Shown in pieces: positions 9,780 to 21,371 of a DNA stretch of 64,000 nt. A program made the position numbers and the translations under genes. The notes under the pieces were generated by a model, which worked only from the letters and a program-made list of their open reading frames with translations, was not told the origin of the DNA and did no database searches. The stretch is from the NCBI GenBank assembly GCA_030686995.1, contig CM060697.1, positions 104,221,272-104,285,271 on the forward strand, given 5' to 3'. The DNA is from Artemisia argyi (lineage: Eukaryota > Streptophyta > Magnoliopsida > Asterales > Asteraceae). How positions within the stretch are numbered: position 1 is the first letter of the stretch; each line of letters begins with the position of its first letter.

Positions 9780-12700
9780 AAATGTTGTATGGTTGCTTTA
9801 GGATCTTGGCTTAAATGCCTTTCAATAAAATTGTTGTATGCTGATTATGAATGCCAAAACTATGAAATTTGCAGCAAATAAACCAATAACATTGAATAAC
9901 AAAACAGACTTAAACATTAATCCAAACAGTGAGGCATACAGAGTTTCAAAAGATCCAAACACTGATCTTAACATTCAGACAGTCTAACCATAACCAAAAG
10001 ACTTAAACATTGACCTTAAAAGACATTAACTACCACCTAATTCAGAGTTTGGCTTTTCCATTTGATACTTTTTTAGATCTTGCAAAAGTTTGAGATCCAC
10101 CAACCCCTGAACATTGTGTTCCAGCAACATTTGAATTCTGTGATCCAGCAAAAGAAGTAGGTTGTGATCCAGCAACCTTCATCTTACATGTTCTTCTGTT
10201 GTGTCCTGTTTTGTGGCATTTAAGGCATGTCACTGTTTTCCCAAGCTTAGATAGCTTACCTCTTTTAGAAATCCTTTGGCTTGATATCTCATCTGCAGTC
10301 TTTCTCCTCTTTTTTGGTGGCCTTCCTATCTGTGGGTGAACCTTTGGGGGAATGATAATGTATGGGCTAGGATGTTTATTCCACAATGGTCTTCCAGTAC
10401 AAGGGTTGATGGTGTAAGTGTATTGCTTCTTCCAAGTTGAGAGCCAATAGCATCTATGCACCCATGTTTCTGGCAACCCAATTTCAGTACTATTTGCAGC
10501 CATGTCATTGATGACTGCAACTGCATGTTTACAAGGCATTCCAGTGAGCTCCCATTTTCTACAGCTGCATGTCTTCTCTTGGACATCAACCACACACTGG
10601 TCTTGCCATGGCCCACTAACTTGGTACTGTGTACCACCACCAAAAAGAACCTAGCATTATACCATAACAGTTTACAAGTTTATTAATAAGCATTTTACAA
10701 ATTTAGTAAGCAGTTAATTACAAATTTAGCAAGCTTTTAAAAAGATAATAGTTTACCGTGTAGAATGTGGCATCATGCTTTATTGCATCAAACAACTTTG
10801 TTGCAGCTGGTGTTAAAGGTCCTTGACTCTTTGCTATAACTTTTTGAACATTAACTATTCTTTTCATCAAGTATTCCCTAACAAATTCCAATGCTGTCAA
10901 AATTGGAGCATCTCTCCCATCCAACAACTGTCTATTAAAGACTTCACACAGATTGTTTAACAAAACATCACAGTGTGCTCTACCTACATTAAGCAATACC
11001 ATGGGTACTAGAAATAACCATTTTATATGATAAGTATTGAAAGCAAATCAAGCAACAGAATATAAAATAACATTACCACTGAAATGGGATCTTGACCAGT
11101 GTTGTGCAGGTATCTTCCTCAAATAGTCATAGGCTTCTTCATCCAGCTTTTTTAACTTGTCCATTGCCCTATCAAAATACTGAACAGTTGTAGCTGATGC
11201 ACATTTCCAAACTAATTTTTTGTATTCTTCACCTTTCCATTTTTGCTTCATATTCTCATAAATATGTCTTACACAAAATCTATGCTCAGCACATGGGAAT
11301 ACTTTTGCAATTGCAGGTATAAGGCCCTACAATAGCATAAATTAGAATTAGTAATTATTAGACACATTTAATAAATAGATAGGAATTAAGGAAGTTTACC
11401 TTTTGTCTATCACTTATAAAAGTGAAATTGGACATGGGTCCCAAATCCAAGTCATCACCCAAACAAGTCAGAAACCAACACCAAGCACTCATGTTTTCTG
11501 CTTCCACAATGGCATAGGCAAGTGGATATGTCCCATGGTTTGCATCTATCCCAACAGCAGTGAGTAATTGACCTGGGTACTTTCCTTTCAAAAAACAACC
11601 ATCTAGCCCAAGCAAGTCTCTTAACCCTGCTTTAAACCCTCTTTTCAAAGCTCCAATACACACATATATCCTTTTGAATTGTCTTGTTGTATCATTGGGA
11701 TTATAGTCTCTTTCTAGATCTAGCTTAACAGTTGTGTCTTCATTGCTCCTTTGCAGCTCTAAGACATAATCTCTTATACCACCATACTGTTCACTAAAAT
11801 CACCCTTAACCTTCATCATTGCCTGACCCTTTGCTCTTTTGATCTTGCTTGTAGAGATATTAAGTTGATATTTCTGTTGAAGTTGTTCCTTTAAGGCTTT
11901 AATTGGGATTTCAGGGTTTGGTTTGATGACTTCTTCAATATCTTTGGAAAGAAACTTGTTTGTGCACTTTTTCACATCTCTTGTCTGCAGACAATCATGT
12001 GAATCATTTAGGGTTTGCACAGTCCATGTGCCTTGATTGTCATTTGAAATGTGCAAAGTCCATGGACATGTAATATGTTCATAAAGATAAGAGCCCTTTT
12101 TCCCACCTACCTTTATCCTCAATCCACCCACTTTTTTTATTCCCTGCCCAACATCATTTGGCCCACTTATACTTGACCCACTAGCTTTTGTTGGCCCAGT
12201 GGACTCTGTAAACACAGGACACTTTCCCCTGCATACTACTCTTACCCTTTGTTTGTCATTTTTCCAAGTGTACAACTGTCTTCTAGTAGCCACAGCAACT
12301 TGATTAACCATTGCTGAAATTTCTTTTTTATTCCCAAACTGTCTTCCCACAAAGAATGACTCTTTACTTTGACCTACACTCCCACTATGATGACCTACTT
12401 CCTTTCTTAAATTTGCCATTGCTCTCTTTCTTCTATTATTATTTTTTCCATTAACACTTTCAGTCTCACTTTCACTTTCAATGTACATAGGCATATCAAA
12501 GTCATCTAGATCATATGCTTCTTCCACTCCTAAGTCAACAGTCTCACTGGCATTGTCATTTCTAACTCCAGCCCATTCTGCATCTGTATCAACATTTTTA
12601 TAGAATTTTCCATATCTACATCCACTTCATTTATCTCATGTTCCTCGTCTGTTTGTATATAATCACTATCTTGGCTATCCTCAGTCTCAGAACTAGTCTC

Positions 12701-13405
12701 ATACTCTCCACTAAAACTCTCAGAGTTACAAGCATCACTAGTCTCATTCACACTTGCTGCCTCATTGAAAATAGGTGCATCACCATCCACAGGCACACTT
12801 GGTCCATCTACATTAGCATTCATAGGTGGTCCATCTACATTTGCATTCTCACTTGGTCCATCCTCAAGCAACAACATTGGCAATCTAGTTTCCTTCAAAC
12901 CAGGCTTCTTAAAAGGCATCCTAACTAGACTTGAATTCAAAGCAGGCTTCTTAATGGTCTTCTTAACTAAAGCACTAGTTTCTTCTACATCTATTTCCTC
13001 CAAAATCACTTTCTGTGGTAATGTAAATGGTGATTTCAAATAAGTATCTAGGACTGTATAATCATGCTCAATATACACATCAATCAGTTTGATCTTATTA
13101 GCATACCCAACTAAGTTAAGCACATCCATATCACCACCTAGTGCTTGTAATCCATGATCTAATTTAGAGTTAGGTACTCTCCAATGATAGAACATCTTAC
13201 AACCTTTACCCTTGTAACCTAACATTTTAACCATGTCATTCAACTCAATCACAGAAAATAAGTCCACATCTATAAAGTCCACATAATTATGTTTCCCATT
13301 TGTGTAGGTTCTACCTGGGGGTTTAGTGAAAAAACCACCATGATGAATCTTCAATGAGAAAAAATTTTGTCTTGAACCTGCTATTAGCAATTAACAAATA
13401 CAATA

Positions 13406-15524
13406 GAGTAAATTACATGGTTGGTCCCTGTGGTTTGTGTAAAGTAACAACTTTCGTCCCTATCTTTTAAAAGTTGCATGGTTAGTCCCTAAGTACGTAA
13501 ACAAATAACACCACGGGTCCCTTGGTTTAACTGGTGTTAACTAGGTTAGTTAAAATTTACAAGTTAGCCCCCTTTGGTTAAATAGCGCTGTATCGTTAAT
13601 CCTTTGGTTAAATAGCGCTGCATCGTTAATCCTTTGGTTAAATAGCGCTGCATCGTTAATCCTTTTAACGTTTTCGCCCGTTTTTGTCCCTTTTTTTTTA
13701 CGTTTTCGCCCGCTTTTGTCCGTTTTTTTTTTGTTTTCGCCCGTTTTTGTCCGTTGTTTTTACGTTTTCGCCCGTTTTTGTCCGTTTTTTTTTTTGTTTT
13801 CGCCCGTTTTTGACCCTTGTTTTACGTTTTCGACCGTTTTTGTCCGTTTTTTTTTTTTGTTTTCGCCCGTTTTTGACCATTTTTTTTTATGTTTTCGCCC
13901 GTTTTTGTCCCTTTTTTTTGTTTTCGCCCGTTTTTGTCCCTTTTTTTTTATGTTTTCGCACATTTTTGTCCGTGTTTTTTTGTTTTCGCCCGTTTTGTCC
14001 GTTTTTTTTACGTTTTCGCCCGTTTTTGTCCGTTTTTTTTTACGTTTTCGCCCTCTTTTATCCCTTTTTTTTTGTTTCCGCCCGTTTTTGTCCCTTTTTT
14101 TACGTTTTCGCCCGTTTTTGTCTGTTTTCGCCCGTTTTTGTCCCTTTTTTTTTACGTTTTCGCACGTTTTTGTCCCTTTTTTTTTTGTTTTCGCCCGTTT
14201 TGTCCGTTCTTTTTACGTTTTCGCCCGTTTTTGTTTGTTTTCGCCCGTTTTTGTCCGTTTTTTTTACGTTTTCGCACGTTTTTGTCCGTTTTTTTTGTTT
14301 TCGCCCATTTTGTCCTTTTTTTTATGTTTTCGCCTGTTTTTGTCCATTTTTTTACGTTTTTGTCCATTTTTTTACGTTTTCACCCGTTTTCTTACATTTT
14401 CGCCGATTTTTGTCCATTTTTTCGTTTTCGCCCTTTTTTGTCCGTTTTTTAACGTTTTCTCCTGTTTTTGTCCCTTTTTTTACGTTTTGGCCCGTTTTTG
14501 TCCGTTCTTTTTACGTTTTCTCCTCTTTTTGTACCTTTTTTTACCCAATTTTTTTTCCGTTCTTTTTACGTTTTGTCCTTTCTTTTTGTCCGTTCTTTTT
14601 ACGTTTTGTCCGTTCTTTTTACCCAAAATTTTTTTTTGAAAATATTTTTTTCGATGATTATTTAAAAAAAAATTCAAAATTACGTTTTATTGAATTTTTT
14701 GTCGGTAAAAAAATAGACAAAATCGGGCGAAAAAGTAAAAAAAACGGACAAAAACGGGCGAAAACGTAAAAAAAAACGGACAAAAACGGGCAAAAACAAA
14801 AAAAAAACGGACGAAAACGTGCGAAAACGAAAAAAAAGGGACAAAAACGGGCGAAAAAAAAAAACGGACAAAAACGGGCGAAAACGTAAAAAAACGGGCG
14901 AAAACAAAAAAAGCGGACAAAAACGGGCGAAAACGTAAAAAAAACGGACAAAACGGGCGAAAACAAAAAAAGGGACAAAAACGTGCGAAAACATAAAAAA
15001 TACGGACAAAAACGGGCGAAAACAAAAAAAAAAACGGACAAAAACGTGCGAAAACGTAAAAAAACGGACAAAAACGAGCGAAAACAAAAAAAAAACGGAC
15101 AAAAACGGGTTAAAACGTAAAAAAAAACGGGCGAAAACAAAAAAAAAGGGACAAAAACGGGCGAAAACGTAAAAAAAAACGGACAAAAACGAGCGAAAAG
15201 AAAAAAAAACGGACAAAAGCGGGCGAAAACGTAAAAAAAAGGGATAAAACGGGCGAAAACGTTAAAAGGATTAACGATGCAGCGTTATTTAACCAAAGGA
15301 TTAACGATGCAGCGCTATTTAACCAAAGGATTAACGATGCAGCGCTATTAAACCAAAGGGGGCTAACTTGTAAATTTTAACTAACCTAGTTAACACCAGT
15401 TAAACCAAGGGACCCGTGGTGTTATTTGTTTACGTACTTAGGGACTAACCATGCAACTTTTAAAAGATAGGGACGAAAGTTGTTACTTTATACAAACCAC
15501 AGGGACCAACCATGTAATTTACTC
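13406..15524. mobile_element. Nested non-autonomous foldback MULE inside transposase intron 1
   Basis: Ends start GAGTAAATTACATGGTTGG in inverted orientation and are flanked by a perfect 9-bp duplication AATACAATA (13397-13405 and 15525-15533). Each arm has a ~170-bp unique end and three copies of a ~31-bp unit (CCTTTGGTTAAATAGCGCTG..). After these comes a long degenerate array of ~27-bp units, CGTTTTCGCCCGTTTTTGTC plus a T-run, in the left arm and its complement in the right arm. The arms meet at an A+T-rich centre (about 14640-14705). Almost the whole 2,119 bp can fold into one hairpin. No coding; the Phe-rich or Lys-rich frames in it are repeat artefacts. Confidence 0.92.
13680..15258. repeat. 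Inverted array of ~27-bp CGTTTTCGCCCGTTTTTGTCC units
   Basis: Left half (13680-14640) repeats ACGTTTTCGCCCGTTTTTGTCC with variable T-runs; right half (14706-15258) repeats the complement GGACAAAAACGGGCGAAAACGT. Units differ mostly in T-run length and in CCG/CCC endings. Confidence 0.9.
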
Positions 15525-15767
15525 AATACAATATTAGGCTTTCAATCATTAAAAGATTATGTGGTTATAAGTAAAATTATACTTACTGTATGCTTGTTGT
15601 TCATCCACAGGATCATCATAGTCGCGAATTCTCCATTCCACAACCACCATTGTTTTTAATTATAATTGGATTTGGGGTTTTTTAATTGAACACTGGAATT
15701 GGATTTGGGGGTTTTTACTTTTTGGTGGCTTGGTATATCCGTGTGTTTTAGAGGGAAAACGAGGAGG

Positions 15768-16008
15768 TGGGATATGATTTTCCCCCTAAAAGAGTCGTAA
15801 TATATAAAAGGGGTGAGTAAAAAGACAAAAATACCCCTCACGTAACTAACACGTGGGGTACTTAACGGGCAAAATTTTGCATCGTTAGTCCATAGGGATG
15901 TATTTGTTCCAAAGTTACTAACGGAGGGATGATATTTGAGACAAAAAAAGAAAAAAGATGTAAACGTATCATTTGAGATACCTTAGGGATGTATTTTGGA
16001 CTTTTCTC
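15768..16008 (-). repeat. MULE right terminal inverted repeat
   Basis: Inverted copy of the left end with few mismatches (for example one substitution in the CACGTG-like palindrome and a shorter poly-T run). It lies 118 bp upstream of the transposase start codon and probably contains its promoter. Confidence 0.9.
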
Positions 16009-16345
16009 CCTAAAAGAATGTAAACTAACCATACATTTCTTGAACCAAATTCATTTGTTATCATGTTGTAGTCAACATTTGCTAAAAGAGTATCACTTGA
16101 TCATTAAAAATCACTTGATCATTAAAAAAATCTCATAGTTAACTGTAATTGAAAGCATATCACAACAAAATTAATAGGGTGAAAGCTGAAAACACTTAAC
16201 ATACTTATTCAAAACACACGATGTACGCAAGGAACTTTCAAAATTGTCATTGTACGCAAGTTATTTTCAAATTTTGTACAATGTACGCAATATGACATGG
16301 AACCAGCAGGTTACCAGGTTTCAAACTTTCAAAATAGACAGACAA

Positions 16346-16351
16346 AAAAAC

Positions 16352-16427
<76 letters not shown>
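16346..16427. repeat. (TA)n microsatellite, left part
   Basis: Almost pure TA/AT dinucleotides, ending where the [14 protein letters not shown] element at 16428 begins. Confidence 0.95.
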
Positions 16428-16429
<2 letters not shown>

Positions 16430-16913
16430 GAGAAGGTTAATGTGAGAACTTTCTTAAAGTTGTAAAAATGAGAACTATTCTAAAATACCATTAAAACATT
16501 GATATGTAACCATTTAAGCAAAGATGCACCAAATATTAGATCTTAATACAAGTTTGCATTAAATCGACTAATAACCAACTTATACATGAGAAATGGGTTA
16601 CTGATACACAATTAAATTTTTGATACATATACATTAAAATCTCTAAAAACTAATTTCTTATACATAAACTGATACACCTAATACACAACAACCACTAAAA
16701 ACTTGATACACATTACTAAACCTTGATACATATTACACATTGAATCAAAGTGTATCACTTAGTTTACGTCAATTTTCATAAGAAAACCCATCAAATCTTT
16801 AACAATTTTAGTTGTAATTAATAATGTTTTTATTTTCTTTTAATTAGAGTGTCATTTGTGAGATTTTGATTGGTTCTCATTTTTACAACATTAAAAAAGT
16901 TCTCATTTGATCT

Positions 16914-16919
<6 letters not shown>
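16428..16919. mobile_element. MITE inserted in (TA)n, GAGAAC-type termini
   Basis: Left end GGGAGAAGGTTAATGTGAGAAC, then AGTTGTAAAAATGAGAAC. Right end GTTCTCATTTTTACAAC and AAAGTTCTCATTTGATCT, an imperfect inverted copy. It is flanked on both sides by (TA)n. About 490 bp, non-coding, with repeated GATACA phrases inside. Confidence 0.65.

Positions 16920-16983
<64 letters not shown>
16920..16983. repeat. (TA)n microsatellite, between MITE and Helitron 3' end
   Basis: Pure AT dinucleotides; the Helitron CTAG terminus follows at 16988. Confidence 0.95.
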
Positions 16984-16987
<4 letters not shown>

Positions 16988-16999
16988 CTAGACTTCATA

Positions 17000-17018
17000 G
17001 CCCGCCCGATGGGCGGGC
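17000..17018 (-). other. Helitron 3' terminal hairpin
   Basis: 8-bp perfect stem GCCCGCCC/GGGCGGGC with a 3-nt loop, then TATGAAGT and CTAG on the minus strand. This is the classic Helitron termination signal. Confidence 0.85.
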
Positions 17019-19383
17019 ATGACTTATATTTATCGCTGTCATATTTTACTATAGCGAAAGAAGGCGGGTAAAAAAATTGGTGGAAAAGTGTCCAGTGAAT
17101 AAATTAACTAACGGTTAAATGCTCCTTTGTATACAACGTTTATTTTTTTTTTCATTGCAAAATAGATCAAAACAGAGAATTGCCATATCTAGAATAGAAG
17201 GCTGGGATGATTATATATTCGTTATCACTATCATCTTGTGCTGTTGATGGGTGCCTATCAAAAAAGCATCATGCATAAGCAATAGGGGTGAGTACTTCTA
17301 TTTATTTAGCCATGATGTCGTGCCATTCGTAATTTCCGTGTTCTAATTATTCATCATAATTAACTTACTTTAGGAGAATAAAAAGGAATTAATGGAAACA
17401 CAACATTACATTGTTTCGACTCTCGATTTGAGGGTTGAAAAGCCTATAGGACATATATCTTTGAACTTTTTGAATCTTGTATTACCTAATCATTCAACGC
17501 AATGTTAAGAATGTCATACCAAATAATCACCGAAATCTAACTCATATAGAGCACACAATCACTTTTTCAACTAATGGATGAGAATGGTTATCATCAGTTA
17601 GGGTGTGAACATCTGAGTTGTCGTTCCCAAGTAGACAAAATATAGCAGGCACCTGTTCAGTTCTTAAGTCAATTCGCTCAAGTTTAAAAGGTAAGGTCCT
17701 TTCATGTCAAAATAAGCAGCCTTCGGAAGTTTGAATGCAAAATTTACAACAGCGTATGTCAAGAAAGATAGACAACGTGCAACACTAAGGCTTTTACGTG
17801 CAGTACCGACAAAGAAAGAAGAAGGCTAACTCAGCAGATCTTTACATTCCTTTAGTCTCCTGGAAGTAGAATGGGCTGCTAAGTAGCGTCTATGAGCCTA
17901 GCCAAAAAGTAATAAGTATTCAGGATCAATAATTAAAAATAAAGGTGACCACTTTGACTAATCTACTTATAGACTTGGTCATTGTCAATCTTAAATACGG
18001 CTTCAGCTAAATAATGAAATGAGCCAAACGGGCTAAAAGTTTCTCATTACTTCATCTTTACAAGTCTTTTTTGATACCCTTTAGTTGATTCTTTTGAATG
18101 CTGTTACAAACATCAAACATCAAATGACGGTATATAACTGAACAATTTAAGATGGAAGACAGATAAATGGATAAATTTGGATAATAGTTGCCATCTTCAT
18201 CAAAATGATTCGTTGCTGCCAAGTGGATAGCGTGCTAGTGCTAACACAAACAGCCCTCAAGTGCCCTCGATGGTGAACCTTGCCATAATTCTTCACCTGT
18301 AGTTATTATATATTGATACTAACAATTTTTTTAAAAAAATAAAAGAGGGAAGTTGCACAAAATATACTTGAGATAGCCTTTTTTTTTTTAATTAAACAAT
18401 CATTACAATCGAGTCATGCTAGATGAAGAAGCCTCTCAACCTAACAATCATTTGTGCCTTTCATTTCCACTGATTTCACATCATATCATACAAATGGTGT
18501 GTCTTTGTATGCGTGTTGTGCAAACTCAGTCGCTTTTTTAGAAAGGCAATCAATCAGTGCTTTTGGATTATATTCATTACAAATGACGTCAATAAACTAT
18601 CAGAACCTAAAACGTGCAAGCTAAGTTCATGCCAAAATTGATAACTAACTCACATCATTCCTTCACCATAGATGGAAATTATACAATCTTTAAAGTCCTA
18701 ATACTCCATCAATAACTTCAAACCACTGCAAGCTTCAAGTAAGTGGGCGACTCATGCGTGTAACCACATCACTATAGGCCGCATGTTTCAATCCAATGAG
18801 AAAGATAATAAGCTTAAATAATATTACTCGTAGCTAAATATTTGCAATTGTTATTAATCATTGTATCTTTATAAATACCTGTATCTGGTACACGTCCTTG
18901 TAAGTCATCAACATAGCGTGGTCATTGTGTATTGGATTTCTTAGCTGGAAATTATACAATTTTTAAACTCCTAATACTCCATCGATAACTTCAAACCACT
19001 ACAAGCTTGAAGTAAGCGGGCGACTCATGCATGTAAGCACATCAATATAGGCCACATGTTTCAATCCAATGAGAAAGATAATAAGCTTAAATAATATTAA
19101 TCGTAGCTAAATGTTTATACCAAACACATTATGAACCTGACGCGTGAGACTTGAGAATATTTGGTTATAAGTTTTCAATACTTCTTATTATGTTTTCCGA
19201 GGTGCTTCCCACTCAAGTTCTTTCTTTCAATCTGCTTCCAATTTAGCTTCAGGTTCAGCTTGCCATTGAGCATTTTCTGCCGCCTCTGCTGCTACTTGCA
19301 TCCGGGCTCTTTCTGGTTATACACAAAACAGGTCAGTTATCCCAATGAAGAAGTTGTAGGTTACTAAACCAATAAACCCTTTT
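17019..19383. other. Helitron 3' interior with tandem duplication and one unrecognised exon-like frame
   Basis: Mostly non-coding. Segments 18674-18839 and 18950-19112 are ~90% alike by eye, a tandem duplication with ~276-bp period. On the minus strand near 18605-18495 an open stretch reads ICNEYNPKALIDCLSKK then ATEFAQHAYKDTPFV, which looks like a captured exon, but I cannot name the gene. Confidence 0.5.
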
Positions 19384-19783
19384 CGTCGTATTCATCTTCA
19401 TCGACCTATTTATCCCAATCAACTTTCACAAAAGCTGGAGTCTTTCCCTCTTTATTCAAAGCCTGTTCGACCATTTGGTTTAATTTTTCTTTATAACGTA
19501 AACAATAGTTCTCAATCCAATGCTCGACTTACTCTCGTATAGTTTTCAAACCCATCATTATGATATTGATTGAATATATAGGACACGTAAAAAAAATGTT
19601 GACAACAGTACTTACATTCACATCCACCTTATCCTGAAGGTTGACGTCTATTTCATAAGGTACATTGTGGGTTCCAGCTGTTACGAAAAAGTAGAACTTA
19701 CCCTCAGGCCCGAGTTTAAGCTTCACGTCTTTGACATCAGGAAAATCAATAGTGATAAAAATCACATCAGATAAATAGACCAT
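19384..19783 (-). pseudogene. Captured p23 (HSP90 co-chaperone) fragment
   Basis: The first piece (19783-19616) reads FITIDFPDVKDVKLKLGPEG, then YEIDVNLQDKVDVN, and ends at a GTAAGT donor. The second piece (about 19536-19384) reads ESKSSIGLRTIVYVIKK, then EGKTPAFVKVDWDK and VDEDEYDE. These are the CS-domain strands and the acidic WDKWVDEDE motif of plant p23. It is broken by in-frame stops, including TGG to TAG in the last motif, a frameshift near 19450, and a lost acceptor AG. Residues 1-10 of p23 and the glycine-rich tail are missing. A short extra copy of the KDVKLKL segment sits at about 19868-19902. Confidence 0.85.
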
Positions 19784-20470
19784 TTAAAGAATATATCAAG
19801 CATGTAACTGTTAGTGTACAGAACTACAGATCTAAGCAATTTCATTTGAAGAATGAAATTGTCACCGCCAGAGTTTAAGCTTCACGTCTTTGACATCAGG
19901 CTGATCATGCCTACAATTATAATTCTAGCATGCCTTCCTAACTAAAAACACGATAAAAAAATCCAATATAATATCATCAAAGAAGTTGTTTGTGTAATGA
20001 ATTACCATTTATAGGGGCCTTTGTGTTGGTGTTATGACAGTTCGGCACAAGGACTACAAATGAAGGTCTTGGTTCCTCATCTCTAGTGCTGCTGCTTTCC
20101 CCTACCGATCCCTGTTCTAGTTTACAGCCTTCTGTTGTAGCAGTAATATGTCTCCTCTTAAAATAAGAATAATGGGACTAAAAGTTGAAATATTGATTTT
20201 GGTTATATGGGATTGAAGCTTTATATCCAACATACCTCGTCTTCATGGGATGCATTGACGTTTCTAAAATTGCATTTGTATTCTTTCTTTTGTTGGTGTT
20301 CACATCAGCAGAGCATTGTTCTCCTTATTTGACGCTTCTTGTTTTACCCTCCTTTTACATAAAACATAAAAAATGATTCTTCACAGCATTGTTCGTCCTG
20401 TTTCATAAACAAAAATAAATGCTCAATTAAGTTCTTCAGTGCTAACTTTTGATCAAATATACATTATTTA

Positions 20471-20528
20471 CCTTCCTGAAACACTTTTGCTATCTCAGTC
20501 CATCTATTGCCAAACATCTTTTGGGCCT
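20471..20528 (-). pseudogene. Captured MYB-domain exon fragment
   Basis: Minus strand reads AQKMFGNRWTEIAKVFQEG followed by a GTAAAT donor. FGNRWTEIAK is the third-helix start of an R2/R3 MYB repeat, most like MYB3R or general R2R3 proteins. The recognition helix that should follow is not contiguous. The acceptor side (TTGCAG) is plausible. Confidence 0.6.
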
Positions 20529-20769
20529 GCAATTAATATCTAAGACGCTCAAAATATGAGAAACACACGAACCAAAAAAGCAGTCACTGCACTTGTGTCA
20601 AAGGAAATTTGATGCAATAGACAAAACACTACCAAAATTAATATGTGTGTAAACAGTGGTGGAGCTGCTAGCTCAAGAACAATTCTTATAAACAATGTAT
20701 GTATTCGATATTAACAAACCCTAGATAAATATATCCAAAAAATAATTATTAACTGTCTCGCTATTCTTA

Positions 20770-21371
20770 CCGCTTTAACATTCATCAAATAAAGAACCCT
20801 TTTAGGAACGGCTTCTGAAGTATATTAAAAATAATCAGTAAAAGTTTCAGAGAAAAAGTACTAATAGATGAACATGAGGACTAAACGACTCACTTTCAAT
20901 CCCAAGTTGATTAACAGCAGCAACAAATTTTCTATGAAGATCAATGGACCAAACAACTTGCGGTTTCTTCTGTCTTGAGGACTTATCATCTTCATTCCAA
21001 TTATCTTCAAAATCTTCATCCTCATATTTCTGTTTCCGATTGAATTTCCCATTTGGATCTACACTAACCGGCAAAAATTTAAACATCAAAAACAAAAACT
21101 AATTGTACTGACATCAATTTTGAACTAATCATTTGATTGTCTTTAGTACTCACTAAAGGATACTAAGAACATGAAAGTATCAATTATGTGATTAAAGAAT
21201 ATACTGATACTTACTGATTACGGGTAAGTCCATTTCGAGACCGACAAGTTCAAGAAGCTTGAAACCATCCATGTCTGGCATATGCACATCATTGATCACA
21301 AGATCAAATTGGTTTCGATTCTCCCTTAACATCTGCAATGTTGTTATTGCTTCAGTTGTTCTTGTAACTGA
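20770..21371 (-). pseudogene. Captured type-B response regulator (ARR) fragment
   Basis: Piece 1 (about 21371-21222): [19 protein letters not shown] then [20 protein letters not shown] and MDLPVI, the receiver domain with the phospho-acceptor Asp ([12 protein letters not shown]). Piece 2 (about 21061-20895): acidic linker then [20 protein letters not shown] and QLGIE. Piece 3 (about 20815-20770): AVPKRVLYLMNVKA, the remainder of the GARP DNA-binding domain start. This order and these intron positions are those of type-B ARRs. The first receiver strand and the C-terminal activation part are missing, so it is not a functional regulator. Confidence 0.88.

Larger units (their letters stand above)
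10042..15650 (-). pseudogene. mudrA-like: MURA-type MULE transposase, five exons, one apparent frameshift
   Basis: Minus-strand exons 15650-15587, 13377-11400, 11326-11077, 10983-10757 and 10650-10042 total 3,128 nt, one base short of an open 1,042-aa frame. The N-terminus (IHHGGFF, VDFIDVD, LNDMVKMLGY) is the plant MULE N-terminal region, followed by an acidic linker with NANVDGP repeats. Next come the MuDR DNA-binding region (YLYEHITCPWTLHIS) and the MULE DDE core (GLDGCFLKG, FISDRQKGL, CAEHRFCVRHIYENM). A SWIM zinc finger (CSCRKWELTGMPCKHAVAV) and a CCHC knuckle (CLKCHKTGHNRRTC) follow. The reading frame changes between about 12600 and 12640, after EHEINEVDVD and before FYKNVDTDAEW, most simply by one deleted base. 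Intron 1 contains a 2.1-kb nested MULE. A sequencing error could mimic the frameshift. Confidence 0.9.
8026..16008. mobile_element. Mutator-like element (MULE), MuDR-like, with transposase and two accessory genes
   Basis: Both ends start GAGAAAAGTCCAAAATACAT in inverted orientation and stay matched for ~240 bp (8026-8268 and 15768-16008). A perfect 10-bp target duplication CCTAAAAGAA flanks it (8016-8025 and 16009-16018). The 7,983-bp interior carries a MURA transposase on the minus strand and two short spliced genes on the plus strand, facing the transposase as in maize MuDR. The TIRs contain CACGTG-type palindromes and a TATATATTA box that could serve as promoters in both directions. One frameshift and a nested element in the transposase suggest it is no longer, or barely, autonomous. 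Confidence 0.93.

Noticed and set aside
13684..15216. Long Phe/Arg/Ser-rich open frames on both strands
   Set aside because: They are read-through of the ~27-bp inverted array; all frames are open because the unit lacks stops. No start context, domain or codon bias.
16244..16465. Tyr-Ile repeat protein
   Set aside because: Translation of the (TA)n microsatellite; the same holds for 41039-41287.
19384..19783. Functional p23 gene
   Set aside because: In-frame stops, a frameshift and missing ends.
20770..21371. Functional response regulator gene
   Set aside because: Lacks the receiver N-terminus and C-terminal half, and lies inside the Helitron among other gene pieces.
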